From Ariolimax columbianus (lineage: Eukaryota; Mollusca; Gastropoda; Stylommatophora; Arionidae): 64,000 bases of DNA. Both the position numbers and the translations under genes were made by a program. The stretch covers positions 18,558,964 to 18,622,963 of the forward strand of contig JAVGWX010000018.1 of assembly GCA_036924085.1 (NCBI GenBank), given 5' to 3'. The notes under the pieces were generated by a model. It saw nothing but the letters and a program-made list of their open reading frames with translations. It was not told the origin of the DNA and ran no database searches. Below are positions 44,788 to 56,591 of the stretch, in pieces (the stretch's first letter is position 1; every line of letters starts with the position of its first letter).

Positions 44788-45048
44788 GGAGGTCGGCGTA
44801 GGCTAGTGGTTAAGTGACACGGCTCACAACCAGAAGGTGCTGGGTTCGATCCCCACCATAGCACCGGCCGTTACCCCGGGGAAGCAAACCTTAGAAAATA
44901 CAGGAGGAAGCAGACCCTTACATAGAATGCATGCTAAAGTCGGATGCACTGGGCCGACAGGCGCAAAATGAAAACCACAGTGCAACGCACACCGCCTTGG
45001 GGATTAGAGAAATAAGGCGAATGCAAAGAAAACCCCCCCCCCCCCCCA
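44788..45048 (+). mobile_element. SINE-1 family, best-preserved copy
   Basis: tRNA-derived head with A-box region ggctagtggttaagtgacac (44801-44820) and a perfect B box ggttcgatccc (44843-44853). The body has ccggccgttaccccggggaa, gtcggatgcactgggccgac and acaccgccttgggga, and the 3' end aaggcgaatgcaaagaaaac is followed by poly-C/A. It serves as the reference for the three other copies. Pol III boxes look intact. Confidence 0.88.
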
Positions 45049-45324
45049 AAAACCCCCGAAAAACACGCAATATTTTAAAATACGTATTGGTTGTTGTTGA
45101 AGTCGTTAAACAGTACTGGATAGACAAACAAGAACAAAATATCAGAAAGTGTCTGCGTGACTTAATAACTGTTACAGCTACCTGAACACTGAACATCAGT
45201 ATATCAACAAAACAGCTGACAAACTGTATAGTTATCCAAAGAAAACACGAGAGGAAAGTGTCAACGTGAAATTAAATGTTAAAAAAAAAGTTCTTTGTAT
45301 CGCAGGTCAGACAACATTAAACAT

Positions 45325-45840
45325 GAAGACGTTATAAATGACATTAGAAATGATGACGTAGAAAATGAAGACATTTGAAATGATGACATTAGAAATAATT
45401 ACATTAAAAATTCGGATATCAGAAATGTGAACATTAAAATTACGACATTAAAAATGTTGATACTAGAAATGATGACATTATAAATGACGACATTTGCAAC
45501 GATGAAATTAGAAATGTAGATATTAGAAATGTGGACAATAAAATGATGACATTATAAATGTGAACATTAGAATGATGACATTGAAATGATGACATTACAT
45601 ATGATGACACTAGAAATGTGGACATTAAAATGATGACATTAAAATGATGACATTACAAATGACGACACTAGAAATGTGGACATTAAAATGATGACATTAA
45701 AATGATGACATTACAAATGATGACACTAGAAATGTGGGCATTAAAATGATGACATTAAAATGATGACATTACAAATGATGACATTAGAAATGATGACATT
45801 AAAATGATGACATTAAAATGATGACATTAGAAATGTGATG
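45325..45840. repeat. 14/15-bp minisatellite, aaatgatgacattag type
   Basis: About 35 units. The middle part forms a ~60-bp higher-order unit (gacactagaaatgtggacat, with aaaatgatgacatt twice) repeated near 45605, 45664 and 45723. Confidence 0.9.
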
Positions 45841-45884
45841 ATAACTACCCCATGTGTAAAATATGTTTAAAGACAGAATGTGAT

Positions 45885-46206
45885 GATTCGGTTACAAACA
45901 AACTTGGCAGAGATGGGTAGTCAAAGATCTCCAGACTCAGAACGGGACATCGCATCCTCAAGGCCCACCGCTACAGAATGGGTCCTAAAGACACCGCCAC
46001 ATGCGATTGTGGAGCACCCAAGCAAACACCAGAAGATATCCCGCAGGACTGCCCTATTTATGCAGACCAACGAGAGGCACTCCGGCCTGGTAGAGCGACC
46101 ATGCTCGGAAAATCGTTGGGGACCGGCGAAGACCTGAAATAGTCTTCTTAGTAAACCTCACAGGGCTAGAAACGTGACGTCATTTGGTCGAAGAAGAAGA
46201 AGAAGA
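45885..46206 (+). pseudogene. Non-LTR retrotransposon C-terminal fragment with zinc knuckle
   Basis: In frame from about 45906: ISRLRTGHRILKAHRYRMGP, then KDTATCDCGAPKQTPEDIPQ and DCPIYADQREALRPG, ending at a TAG. The CDCGAPKQTPED..DCP knuckle and FRLRTGH motif mark the end of an RNase H-bearing LINE. One internal stop (TAG at ~45916). The 3' tail is (GAA)n at 46182-46205. Same family as 48360-48720. Confidence 0.8.
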
Positions 46207-46462
46207 AAAAGGAAAAAAAAAGAAAATGATTCGTTCATTTCATTAGAATGCAATCTAAACAATTACCACTGTACAATTTCGCTTCAAGACATGTGGTAGA
46301 TTGCGTAGCAGACGGATAGATAACACAACATCCTACTCAAACAGTACGTATAACCACATACTCTACACACTTAACTAAGAACATAACTTAAGCACCCAAC
46401 AAGTGGGTGGAAAATTAATTCAATCAGATAAGACAGGCAAATTGTGTGACTTTCTGATAATG
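46207..46462. other. No recognisable feature
   Basis: AT-rich unique sequence. Confidence 0.3.
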
Positions 46463-46464
46463 CG

Positions 46465-46640
46465 AATAAATGAGATATGTTTAACAAAACAAAACAAAAA
46501 ACTACAATTAATGAGATTTGTATAACAAAAAAAAACAAACAATAAATGAGATATCTATAACAAAAAAACTACAATAAATGAGATATGTATTTAAAAAAAA
46601 AACTACAATAAATAAGATATGTATTAAAAAAAAACAACTC
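46465..46640. repeat. A-rich ~28-32-bp repeat, aatgagatatgtataacaaa type
   Basis: Five to six units separated by A-runs of variable length. Confidence 0.75.
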
Positions 46641-46691
46641 TTCGTTTCTTTAAATGTTCAACGTTGATAAACAAAAAGGCAGTCTTGCTAT

Positions 46692-47610
46692 ACTGTACAG
46701 ATAATCAGAATCATGATAGTAACAAAGAGTATCAGAACCATGAAAGGTATGAAAGAGTATCAGAACCATGATAGGTAACGAAGAGTATCAGAACCACGAT
46801 AGATAACGAAGAGTATCAGAACCATGATAGATAACGAAGAGTATCAGAACCATGATAGATGACGAAGAGTATCAGAACCATGACAGATAACGAAGAGTAT
46901 CAGAACCATGATAGATAACGAAGAGTATCAGAACCATGATAGGTATCAAAGAGTATCAGAACCATGATAGGTATCAAAGAGTATCAGAACCATGATAGGT
47001 AACGAAGAGTATCAGAATCTTGATAGGTATCAAAGAGTATCAGAACCATGATAGATAACGAAGAGTATCAGAACCATGATAGATAAAGAAGAGTATCAGA
47101 ACCATGATAGGTATCAAAGAGTATCAGAACTATGATAGGTAACGAAGAGTATCAGAACCATGATAGGTATCAAAGAGTATCAGAACCATGATAGATAACG
47201 AAGAGTATCAGAACCATGAAAGATAACGAAGAGTATCAGAGCCATGATAGGTATCAAAGAGTATCAGAACCATGATAGATAACGAAGAGTATCAGAACCA
47301 TGATAGATAACAAAGAGTATCAGAACCATGATAGATAACAAAGAGTACCAGAACCATGATAGGTATCAATAAGTATCAGAACCATGATAGGTAACGAAGA
47401 GTATCAGAACCATGATAGATAACGAAGAGTATCAGAACCATGATAGATAACGAAGAGTATCAGAACCATGATAGATAACAAAGAGCATCGGAACCATGAT
47501 AGATAACAAAAAGCATCAGAACCATGGTAGGTAACAAAGAGTATCAGAACCATGATAGATAACAAAAAGCATCAGAACCATGATAGGTAACAAGGAGTAT
47601 CGTTTCCAGA
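46692..47610. repeat. 28-bp minisatellite, agtatcagaaccatgataga type
   Basis: About 32 units. Variants alternate gataacgaag and ggtatcaaag. Confidence 0.94.
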
Positions 47611-48355
47611 CAATAGACCTATCCCAAATGATGTCCTAGTCGTATATTTTGTATTAGATGACCAAATTGTGATCTTGATTTGGTAGTGCTCAGTTGAGGA
47701 ATCTCGGGGTGTTTCGTAGTTGGGTGGAGTCGATCGATGTGCTGGTACTCGTTGGGGTGCCATATTCACATTCAGTCTTCAGACATAAGTCAACAGATGC
47801 CCACGTCACGTGCTTATGTTAGAGGGTCGGATTGTTAGGATCTGTGACTAGGAACACGACAACAACTTACACAGCTGGAGGTGTGAGAGAATATATGGAG
47901 ATTGGGAGAATACACAGAGACTGGGAGGAAACGCCTTCAAAACGATACAATTCTTTTAGCCAGAGTTGAGCCGAGTTTGAATCCACAGGAGAAGAGAAAG
48001 GTGGCGAGGTCATAGAACTTTTGTAGAAGAAAAACGGTGGAAAGACCTGATCTAGTAATATGGAATCAAAGAGGACGATCCACACTTGACATTTGATGAT
48101 ATCGTTCCAAGAGACCTTATGTTCAATCTGGGCGATACAATAATAAAAATAATAAATTGAAATACTTAACGAAACAAGATATTAAATAAATAACAACATA
48201 ATATTCATCCGTTAATTCTGTGTTTTTGGTGCAGATAAATGTCTCGATCACGATTTTAAACTTGTGGATTTTGCTTCGGTTTGATGGTTGGTGTCTCTCA
48301 CCGAACTGGCATATATGATTGACATGATCATGTTTGGGAAGAAGTTTACCTCTTC
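47611..48355. other. No recognised gene
   Basis: Unique sequence. Short frames on minus show no domain. Confidence 0.35.
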
Positions 48356-48720
48356 CATCAACTGATGCTATGCTTTTAGCCCAGTGAGGTTCACGTAGGA
48401 GACTGCGTTTCAAGTCCTCGCCGGGCTCCACAGATTTTCGAACGTGGTCGCTTCCCCGGGTCAGACTGCATCTCTTTCGTCTGTATAAGTGGAGCAGCCC
48501 TGCGAGATATGTTCTGATGTCTGCTTCGGTACTCCACAATCGCACGTGACGGTATCTCTGAGACCCATTCTGTGGAAGTGGGCTTTGAGTCTGCAATGTC
48601 CCGTTCTGAGTCTGAAGATCTTTGTCTGCCCATCTCTGCCAAGTTTGTCTATGCTGTCACTTTCTGGCTTGTATTCTTTGTGCTGGTCTCTCCATTTCGT
48701 CCTCAAGTATCATTTGATGA
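48356..48720 (-). pseudogene. Non-LTR retrotransposon C-terminal fragment with zinc knuckle
   Basis: Minus strand: RTKWRDQHKEYKPESDSIDK, then TKIFRLRTGHCRLKAHFHRM and TCDCGVPKQTSEHISQGCST, followed by a shift into SVEPGEDLKRSLL-like sequence. The FRLRTGH and CDCG...SEH....C motifs match 45885-46206 (+); the two are opposite-strand copies of one family. RNase H itself is not visible. Confidence 0.8.
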
Positions 48721-49060
48721 GTGTCTTTGCTTTTTTATAGCTCTGTGGATCTCGATTCTGCGTGCGGGGAAGGAATACATATTCACGTCAAAAGAGTCAC
48801 ACACTCAATTAGAGAAACACATACATGTAGTAATGGACATATACGAAAATGTGCATTCTCGCATGACTATACGTTCGACTACACGTGCCAGCACACACAT
48901 ACATGCAAGCACGAACACACACGCACACGCACGCGCTGAAACATACGCACAGAACGCACGATTGCACGCGTAGACGGAATATTGATTGAAGAAAGTACTG
49001 GGATGAGAACGGGCAGGTGAAGACTTGAAAATAGGCCCCTAGTGCAGATCATATTTATGC
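48721..49060. other. Unique sequence with a CACACG-rich part
   Basis: 48880-48960 is rich in cacacgcacac. No gene recognised. Confidence 0.4.
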
Positions 49061-49069
49061 GCATATTGG

Positions 49070-49560
49070 TCCTGTCAAAATTCCTCTATCCTTGTGAGAC
49101 CTGGACAATTACACCTGACCTGCAGTGAAGGATACAGGCCTTGGAGATGCGATGTTTCCGAAGACTTTTAAACGTCACATACAAAGACCGAGTTACATAT
49201 GAGAAATATAGTTCCAACATCAATAGGGCTTTTTGAAGACCTCTTGGCAACGGTTAAAAGACGGAAATTCGCTTGATACGGTCACATATCAAAATCAAAC
49301 TGTCTTGCAAATACGATCCTGCACGGAAAGGCGCAAAGTGGACGATGAAGAGGTCGTCCGTAAAAGAGGTGAAAAAAAAAAATGGACCAATCTCCGACTA
49401 GATGAGGCACAAGCAGAGGCCGTTGACAGAGAGGGGTGACGTGGGATTGTCGGGGTTTCTTCATTGGGTCACTAGCGGCCTCACCTATTACGGGATTACC
49501 TGACCTGAGGACTAGTACAACTCCATGCATGTCGTAAAAGGGGACTAAAGAAAGTTGGGG
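49070..49560 (+). pseudogene. Non-LTR retrotransposon RT C-terminal fragment
   Basis: Across two frames: ILVRPGQLHL-like, then 'IQALEMRCFRRLLNVTYKDR' (49128-49190), 'TVKRRKFAWYGHI'-type sequence with the Trp codon now a stop (about 49250-49285), GRRRGRP (49335-49360) and, in the 49233 frame, KKWTNLRLDEAQAEAVDREG. This is the EMR.FRR, W.GH and W....L.EA......R..WR order of RTE-like RT ends. The 3' part gtcgtaaaaggggactaa resembles mollusc LINE tails. Confidence 0.7.
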
Positions 49561-50249
49561 ATAGTGCTAGCAATCTCACCGTGTTAAACAAACTGCTACA
49601 TAAACAACAGTTGTGAAAGCGCGCAAAGTATTTTTGCGCATTCTTCCAAATGGAGGCCAACTGAATTGTTGTCCTATACTCCGACAGAAGCGAAAAAAGA
49701 GACAAGTAGAATAAAAAGAAGGGAGCTCCAGGAGAATTAGATTAAATAAACCAATTCAAAACGTGGAATGGAATACAACAACGCAGTAATGATACATAAT
49801 AGGGTGTCTAACACCACAACGAATAAACGAGTTTTATTCGGCTGTGTATTATTGCGCTGTCGTCTCACTACCTCGTGGAGGCGCCATTTTAGCGCGCTAG
49901 AAAATAGTTGCTGTCGCTGGAGATGACAGGCTTTGTATTTGCAGTTTAATCATAATCTCTCTGACGTCTTCGCTCAGAAGCCAATCCATCATCATCATGA
50001 TTGTGGGAATTGTCATCATCATAATCCACACATCGTTACCACCATTATCAGCATGGAGTTCCCGGCTCTTCATAACGTCACATCCGTAGAACCGCTTATA
50101 GTATCGCTCGTTAACCCTCAACCAAGTCATGATATTAGACAAATAATCAATCAATCACGCTATGGTGTTGTTGTTGCTATTGATGGTATTGCTCAAAGAT
50201 ACTCATGCTGAATTGAATTAACTCTTGAATCTGTTTCTATCATAGCTGG
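49561..50249. other. No recognised gene
   Basis: Unique sequence. Includes tcatcatcatga near 49990. Confidence 0.35.
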
Positions 50250-50456
50250 TTACAGTTGCTCTTCTTTCATCTCAAACAGTACTTGACAAAGTGAAGATAT
50301 GTCCTCCTGTGAGTAGTAGTACAATGCAGGGTTCTTCAGTAAGCTCCGCATAATGGGGATCACAGTATCAAGCCCCACCTCGTTGGCCAGACTGCTGTAA
50401 TGCAGCTTGTTTTCCATACAACGAAGGAGGACGTAAGATGGGGTATTGATCAGTAT
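50250..50456 (-). CDS. Possible terminal exon, unrecognised protein
   Basis: On the minus strand, 68 codons run open from a possible acceptor (gatgaaag/ATACTG, AG at 50458-50457) to TAA (50252-50250). The peptide reads ILINTPSYVLLRCMENKLHY, then SSLANEVGLDTVIPIMRSLL and KNPALYYYSQEDISSLCQVL, ending FEMKEEQL. It has balanced, non-repetitive composition and predicted amphipathic helices, unlike the transposon and repeat frames nearby, and could be the end of an ARM/HEAT-like protein. I do not recognise the family. The acceptor lacks a good pyrimidine tract, so the 5' limit is uncertain, and no partner exon was found. It may also be an old pseudogene. Confidence 0.35.
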   Translation of the reverse strand: MLINTPSYVLLRCMENKLHYSSLANEVGLDTVIPIMRSLLKNPALYYYSQEDISSLCQVLFEMKEEQL

Positions 50457-50499
50457 CTTTCATCGGACCCTTATTACTCAATGTGCTGTTTAAACAACA

Positions 50500-51515
50500 C
50501 TGATTCAAGCATTGATATTTAATAGAACATCCTCCAAACTATTATGTTAAACCAACCATCATCCAAACTATTATGTTAAACCAACCATCATCCACACCAC
50601 TATGTTAAACCAACCATCACCCACACTATATGTTAAACCAACCATCATCCACACTATTATGTTAAACCAACCACCACCCACACCATTATGTTAAACCAAC
50701 CACCATCCACACCATTATGTTAAACCAACCACCATGCACACTATTATGTTAAACCAACCACCATCCACACCATTATGTTAAACCAACCAATATTCACAAT
50801 ATTATGTTATACCAATCACCATTCACAATATTATGTTATACCAATCACCATCCACACTTATTTTAAACCAACCCTCATCCACACTATGATGTTAAACCAA
50901 CCATCATCCACACTATGATGTTAAACCAACCATCATCCACACTATGATGTTAAACAAACCATCACCCACTCTATGATGTTAACCAACCATCACCCACACT
51001 ATGATGTTAAACCAACTATTACCCACACTATTGTGTTAAATCAACTATCACCCACATTATGTATGATGTTAAATCAACCATCACCCACACTACGGTGTTA
51101 AACCAACTATCACCAACACTATGATGTTAAACCAACCATCACCCACACTATGATATTAAACCAACCATCATCCACACTATTATGTTAAACCAACCATTAC
51201 CCACACTATTAAGTTAAACCAACTATCACCCACACTATGATGTTAAACCAACCATCACCCACACTATGATATTAAACCAACCATCATCCACACTATTATT
51301 TTAAGCCAACCATCACCCACACTATTAAGTTAAACCAACCATCATCCACACTATTATGTTAAACCAACCATCACCCACACTATTAAGTTAAACCAACCAT
51401 CACCCACACTATGATATTAAACCAACCATCATCCACACTATTATGTTAAACCAACAATCACCCACACCATTAAGTTTAACCAACCATCATCCACGCTATG
51501 ATGTTCAACCATCTA
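50500..51515. repeat. 29-bp minisatellite, catcacccacactatgatgt type
   Basis: About 34 units with taaaccaac, running up to the possible exon at 50456. A ~120-bp block is repeated near 51120-51240 and 51240-51360. Confidence 0.93.
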
Positions 51516-51689
51516 TCCTCGTCTTTCCCAAAACGCCTACGCCACGTTTTCCAGGAATGTGTCTGTAAGTTTCGAAAACAACCCTGAATGTGATTGCACC
51601 ACCAGACCACAGTCCCGACTGGAAGGTTCACACCATCAGCAACACTTGTACACATGCATAATCTCTTAACCAGCCCAGATAACTCATAA

Positions 51690-52145
51690 AATGAATAGAG
51701 TCAAACGTAAGATGTGTAGACTGTCTAAAGAAAAGTGGACTAATATAAAATGCAAAGTAATAGAAGATTTGAAAATTAAGCGCAATGCTAAATATATGCA
51801 TGAGAAAATAAGGAAAACCTCAAATCAGAAAAAAATCATATAACAGGAGAAAGCTACATAAAAAATAGAAATGGCAGAAATTTCAAAGAGATGGACATAA
51901 TATGTCACATAATGATTCCCCGAAAACTAAGGCATTCACAACAATGAAGGCCCAATAATCCACAAATCAGAAGTGCAGAAAATAATAAAAAATGGTAAAA
52001 CTGCAGGCACAGACAACATTAAAATACAAATGATAAACACATTAGAAGGCTTGGGGATATACACAATTCCAGAACTATGTACTGACGTCAATATTACTTG
52101 ATACATTCCCACCATTTTTAAGACATCAGTTTTTTTTCTCACATT
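51690..52145 (+). pseudogene. Non-LTR retrotransposon linker and RT start, decayed
   Basis: Frames give MCRLSKEKWTNIKCKVIEDL, NAKYMHEKIRKTSNQKK, then GPIIHKSEVQKIIKNGKTAG, TDNIKIQMINTLEGLGIYTI and YIPTIFKTSVFF. The block '(P)I...EV..AIK..K.GKAAG.D.I..E......G' then 'W..S.I.P..K' is the fingers start of RTE-like reverse transcriptase. Several stops. Confidence 0.75.
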
Positions 52146-52284
52146 TCCTCAAAGAAACCTTAAGCACCGGCTTGCATCGATTATTGAACACTGAGCTTGA
52201 TAAGAAACTCTTCAAGATGTTGTTCAAGATTATACACGAACGATCTTCGCCGTGTGTGGAATAACGGTGGACTCTCTTGGATCC

Positions 52285-52768
52285 TCAATACGAATCTATT
52301 AGACGTGTGTAATTCCTGTTCTTCTATATAGCTCAGAGTCTTGGACCCTACTTAAACAGGATATATCAATACTCGATGCATTTCACACGCGCAACCAGCG
52401 ACGCATCCTGGGTATCCGGTGGTTTGATCTTGTCCGCAACGTCGGGTCTCTGCAATGACGAGTCTTCCTTCCATCTAGGACACTTGGTCCGTCGCCGCCT
52501 GTCTGTGTTCGGTCATGTTGCCCGACTGAGTCAGGAAGTTCCGGCTCACAAGATTATGCTTAAATCAGTTACGTGTAACAATGGTTGCCCACCGGCTGGC
52601 TGGGAGCGAGGGAGGGGCCGCCCCCGTTCTACATGGCTCCGGCAGATTGCAGTCTCACCTTCAGCTCAGGACGAGGTTTTGCTGCAGGCCTCAGCAGCTG
52701 GACATGGTAATGGTCGACAGAGGCAACAGGCCTTAGATCCACAGGCGACCATTATTATTTGTAATTAA
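52285..52768 (+). pseudogene. Non-LTR retrotransposon RT C-terminus, second fragment
   Basis: VIPVLLYSSESWTLLKQDIS, then DAFHTRNQRRILGIRWFDL; after a frame shift HLVRRRLSVFGHVARLSQEV, then GRGRPRSTWLRQIAVS. It is complete in order (LLY.SE.W, R.LGIRW, FGHVAR, RGRPR.TW). This appears to be a different subfamily from the preceding fragment, because 'LSVFGHVARL' belongs to another LINE group. Confidence 0.75.
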
Positions 52769-52784
52769 TAATTAAGAATTCAAT

Positions 52785-52945
52785 AGACAAAAAAGTAGAT
52801 GAAGAGCAGTTTGGGTTTGAAAAGAACAATGGTACCAGATAAGCTATACCTTGTATGAAGATGTTGCCAGAAAGGCAAGCGTATCGAAGTACAGAAGAAT
52901 GTATGTGTGTTTATTAGACTATAATAAAGTGGTCGATATAGCGGT
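52785..52945 (+). pseudogene. RT palm fragment (QFGF...GTR)
   Basis: DEEQFGFEKNNGTR, then KMLPERQAYRSTEECMCVY in broken frames, equals the RT domain-2 block 'EQFGFR.G.GTR.AI....L.E......K..Y..F.DY.KAFD'. It is cut by a SINE at about 52945. Confidence 0.65.
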
Positions 52946-53150
52946 TTGCTCTTTTCGATGTCCAACTGCCGAAGGATTTTTAACGTGCCCGACACTGAAC
53001 AGGGGCGTTCGATCTCTACTGTCCAGAGATCCGGGGAATTACCAGAGAGTCCACGTGAATAAATCCAGGTCTCCACTGTGATTTGAACTCGCATCCTCCA
53101 GGACCTGGGACCGACGTCTTACCTCGAGACCACTCATAGTAAACGGGAAG
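52940..53150 (-). mobile_element. SINE-2 family, copy 1
   Basis: Minus strand: head gagtggtctcgaggtaagac, B-box-like gcgagttcaaatc near 53093-53081, then body ggtaattccccggatctctg, gttcagtgtcgggcacgtta and ggcagttggacatcgaaaag. The same order is seen at 62030-62240 (+). Confidence 0.75.
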
Positions 53151-53159
53151 ATAATGGGA

Positions 53160-53420
53160 CAAGTAAACTGTCTGGGAGTGCGCGTGTTTTGGAGACCGGT
53201 GCGAGAGTGCATCTCAGCATGTGCTATTCTGTCTCTTCATGCAATTTCGAGAATGGATCACAAGCATCGTAATGAAAGGTATTAAGTCTGTGCTCTTGTT
53301 TAGTAAAGGATGTCCATGTTTCACTACCATACATGGTACTTAAACGGGTTCTTTTTATACGACGGCTGTCTCCGAGTATTTGCAGGGGCAATTTCACAGC
53401 AATGGCATTACACGATCAGA
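53160..53420 (-). pseudogene. Non-LTR retrotransposon RT C-terminal fragment
   Basis: Minus strand: STMYGSETWTSFTKQEHRLN, then TFHYDACDPFSKLHEETE, corresponding to '.LLYGSETW......E..L..FH...LR.I....W.D'. One frame, ending at a stop. A diverged homologue lies at 55690-55990. Confidence 0.65.
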
Positions 53421-54135
53421 TTGCTAGCCACACGGAAAACCTTCAGTTGCCTTTCCCGCTGGGTCGACTTTAGGAGCAGTCGTACCAGGAACGAACTACG
53501 CTCGGAATTTCTTCTGTCCGTTTGGGATTTTGAGCCCTGGCGAGTTTTAATCCCAGTCTTAACAAGCCAGTTCATGCCGTCTAGGCTACACGCTCCACTA
53601 ATGATAGACACATGCTCAAATAAGCTAAGCACACGTACAGACTAACAGTCTGATAGCCGAAGTAGCTGTCAGAGATGAAGTTTTAGATACTTCACTCAGC
53701 TAAGCAACAGCTTGCACGAGGTGGAATGACCTGTTCCGTTTCTCGCTGTCTTTCATTCCCTAACCGCAGGTCATGTACACATTTACCAATTAATCTCGTT
53801 TACAATTGGGTCGACTGAAGCGCGCCAATAGTTCGAGTCAACGCAATACATTTGGAGTGAAGGGCGAGTGCTCTAGGAAATGCACACTGGAATGCATGAG
53901 TTGCAGAGTTGCAGAGCGATTGACCCTCATAGCAAAGGCATCTGGTGTGGTCCCTGTTATCCAAGCGCTCTAATCGACCAAGATGTAAATGGGGACTTAG
54001 CTTAATGTTAGAGATATAAAGACAGCGATCAAGCGAACTGACAACCTCACCTCATTAAAAGTGAGTGATAGTAAATTACAATATCTACCACTTCATCCTT
54101 TACAGCAACCGTTTGTAAAGACATTTCACAACTGA
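53421..54135. other. No recognised gene
   Basis: Unique sequence. A frame at 53310-53645 has no known motif. Confidence 0.35.
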
Positions 54136-54144
54136 TAAACACGT

Positions 54145-54315
54145 ACAGATACCATTACATGGCATTGGGTCAAAGGATGAGAGCCAGGATGCTGCTGGAT
54201 CAGTAACAACAACAGCAACTACAACAAATATCATGACATGGCATTGGGCGGAAGGGTGAGAGCCCAAGAGCTGCTGGATCGACGACGACGACGACGACGA
54301 CGACAACAACAGTAA
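54145..54315 (+). mobile_element. LINE 3' end fragments with (CAA)n and (GAC)n tails
   Basis: Two tandem copies of tggcattgggcggaagggtg then agagcccaagagctgctgga (54156-54210 and 54238-54275). The first ends in caacaacaac and the second in (gac)n at 54276-54303. Both resemble the end of the element at 20760-20830. Confidence 0.55.
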
Positions 54316-54755
54316 AGACACTACATCCAGTTCTTGGGATCGATGGTACATGAATGAGTCATCGGTGTCATGGTGACCATGGGGCCTATGTTGGTGTCTG
54401 CCATCTGATTGGGCGACACAAACATGATTTTCAAGATCAGCAGTACTGTCATGGGTCACAATTAAAGTCTCATACCAGCTTCATCTGCCTAATTAACAAT
54501 GACCCTTCCAACCTGAACAGTCTCTCTTTAACTTAATATACTGGATTGTCGTGTCTGGGGACAAATTCATTCTTGGTGTACAGACGAAGTGTACCAAAGT
54601 ACTCAAGGAATTCATCGGTTTTCAGAATATTAGTTACCATCAATTTGGTAAAATGTTCTGATTTTTTTCTGTTTCTTCGTAGTTTTATATAATGAGGCTG
54701 CTAACCCCACTCAAACCACTCCAAGTCGCCTGTTACGATATGCTTGGAAAGCATA
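54316..54755. other. No recognisable feature
   Basis: Unique sequence. Confidence 0.3.
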
Positions 54756-54759
54756 TCTT

Positions 54760-54895
54760 ACTCTTCTTCTCCTCTTCTTCTTTCTTCTTCTACCTCTTTC
54801 TTCTTCTTTCTTATCATTTCTTCTACGTTTTTATTCTTTCATAGTCTTTTCTATTCATTTTCTTTATTTTCCTTCGTCTTTCTTCTTCTTCGTTC
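54760..54895. repeat. Imperfect CTTCTT pyrimidine tract
   Basis: TTC-rich, with interruptions. Probably a LINE tail in minus orientation. Confidence 0.7.
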
Positions 54896-55114
54896 GTCAT
54901 GAAAAAGACGTGTAAACGTTGTGTCGTATGTTCCCATCAAGGCAGCTATAGCTGATTCGTTCGGTTGGACATATCCGATTTATAGACATGCGATACCTAG
55001 CATCTGATACCTAAAGTAATCACAAAGCTGGATGCTACCGCCACCTAATGACGTCTTTAGAAACTATAAACTACATTTGTCGGGAATCCTATATCAGTTC
55101 TGACCTGCTTACTC

Positions 55115-55500
55115 GTTCTTAGTTTTTAGTCGACTTGTACTTCTACACGGGCACATGCCCCAGTGCAGATCGCAGCTCTGGCGTGAGCTGAATGTAGCCG
55201 AGAAAAAGATTTCCTGTTTAGCGGGCTAGGCTCGAGTAGCTTAATGCTCCGCTGCGTTGGTGCAATGGCTTACGGGGTGTGGTTAAGAGATGTGAAAGTT
55301 CATTTTAAAAGCCTCAAAAAATCGAGCAAAGTAGACCCACAGCCTGTTAAGCGCCATCTATGCTGCTCTAAACAAACCACATAACCATGGCCGGTGTTAT
55401 ACCACGTTACAACAGTTAGTCGCCTCTTACAATATAGTTTCTGTGAGACAGTTGTGCTATTTTTGTCCTTGTCATACACAAAAACCCCGGTAGACCGTTC
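55115..55500 (+). repeat. Dispersed repeat E, copy 2
   Basis: Same ordered blocks as 26918-27310, without the 25-bp minisatellite at its end. Confidence 0.75.
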
Positions 55501-55689
55501 GTATCATTGTTTTCTCATTTCATGTGTTACTGGATATATAATTAGCTCGAAGAGGAAGAAAATCTGCACTTGGATTGATCTGCAGCTTCTACTTACCATA
55601 GTACCAGAACTATGTCGAGTACATTCATGTTCTACTTTAAAACAGTTTGGAAACCTCAGTTATGATCGGCCGACTGTTCTTTTGCCACC

Positions 55690-55990
55690 TGTCAAATGTC
55701 TATAGAGAATATCTTTGGGGATGCGACCATATTCCACACGCTGCACTTGATCAAGCCATCGTAGTCTTCGCTGTCAAAGGAGAGTCTGCATGTTTTGGAG
55801 AACGGTGCGAGAGCTTACCTCCGCATTTTGTCACTCTGTCCCTCCAAGTAATTTTAAGTATGGATTCCAATCGGCATAGACGGAAGTCCTTAAGGCTTTA
55901 CTCTTGCTTGACATAGTGAGCCAAATTTTTGTTACAATATAGGAGCGTACTGACAACACATGCACTGTAAACCATGGCCTCAGTTTTAGT
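55690..55990 (-). pseudogene. Non-LTR retrotransposon RT C-terminal fragment
   Basis: Minus strand: AMVYSACVVSTLLYCNKNLA, SLKDFRLCRLESILKITWRD and RVTKCGG, then further broken frames with WSHPQRYSL. It fits 'A.V...LLYG.E.W.....Q...L..F...CLR.IL.I.W.D.V.N'. It parallels 53160-53420. Confidence 0.65.
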
Positions 55991-56588
55991 TGTAAGTTTT
56001 TGATTTCCTAAAACACTCGTAGTGAGTTCTACCAGCTGTTAGACCATGATCGTGGTTTAGGTGATCACTCCCGCTGTCTTGTAAGGAACATTTCGTACCC
56101 CTGAGCCTCGGTCTCTCCTCTCTTACTCTCATCTGTCGTCTCTTGGATATCGGGTCCAGGCCAAAAGCTCTTTCCCTCGGAACTATCCACAGGACACATT
56201 CGAGCCTCACGATTTGACGTAGGTGACTCGTAATAGGTAGTACCCCTCGTTGACAGTTTGTCCACAAAGAGCAAACTCGTGATGAACTACGCCCTTATGA
56301 TCCAAATAAATAAACTGTCAACATGACCTTGACATTTCTTTGTGATTAAATTCCTTCTTTGATCGTGTCGACATCGGCGTTCTCCTTTTGTCTCATGGCT
56401 ATAGACTGTGGAATCATCTTGACGATAGTCTCCCACTGCGTGTCACTGAGGTTTGACAAAATGTAACGCACATTCTTTTCTTAACGCTTTCAGTCATTTT
56501 GGTTTAAAACACGAAAACTTCTACATGCTCACATGATATCAAGGTCGTATTCCACCCTAACCAACCCGAGGGCAGCTGTTGGTATTCT
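55991..56588. other. No recognised gene
   Basis: A 93-codon minus frame (56267-55986) has no motif I can assign. Confidence 0.35.
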
Positions 56589-56591
56589 CAA

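Noticed and set aside
44788..44880. tRNA genes at the SINE heads (also 9109, 34787, 59208, 62030, 62430)
   Set aside because: A and B boxes are present but the acceptor stems do not close and repetitive SINE bodies follow; most are members of families with other copies in the window.
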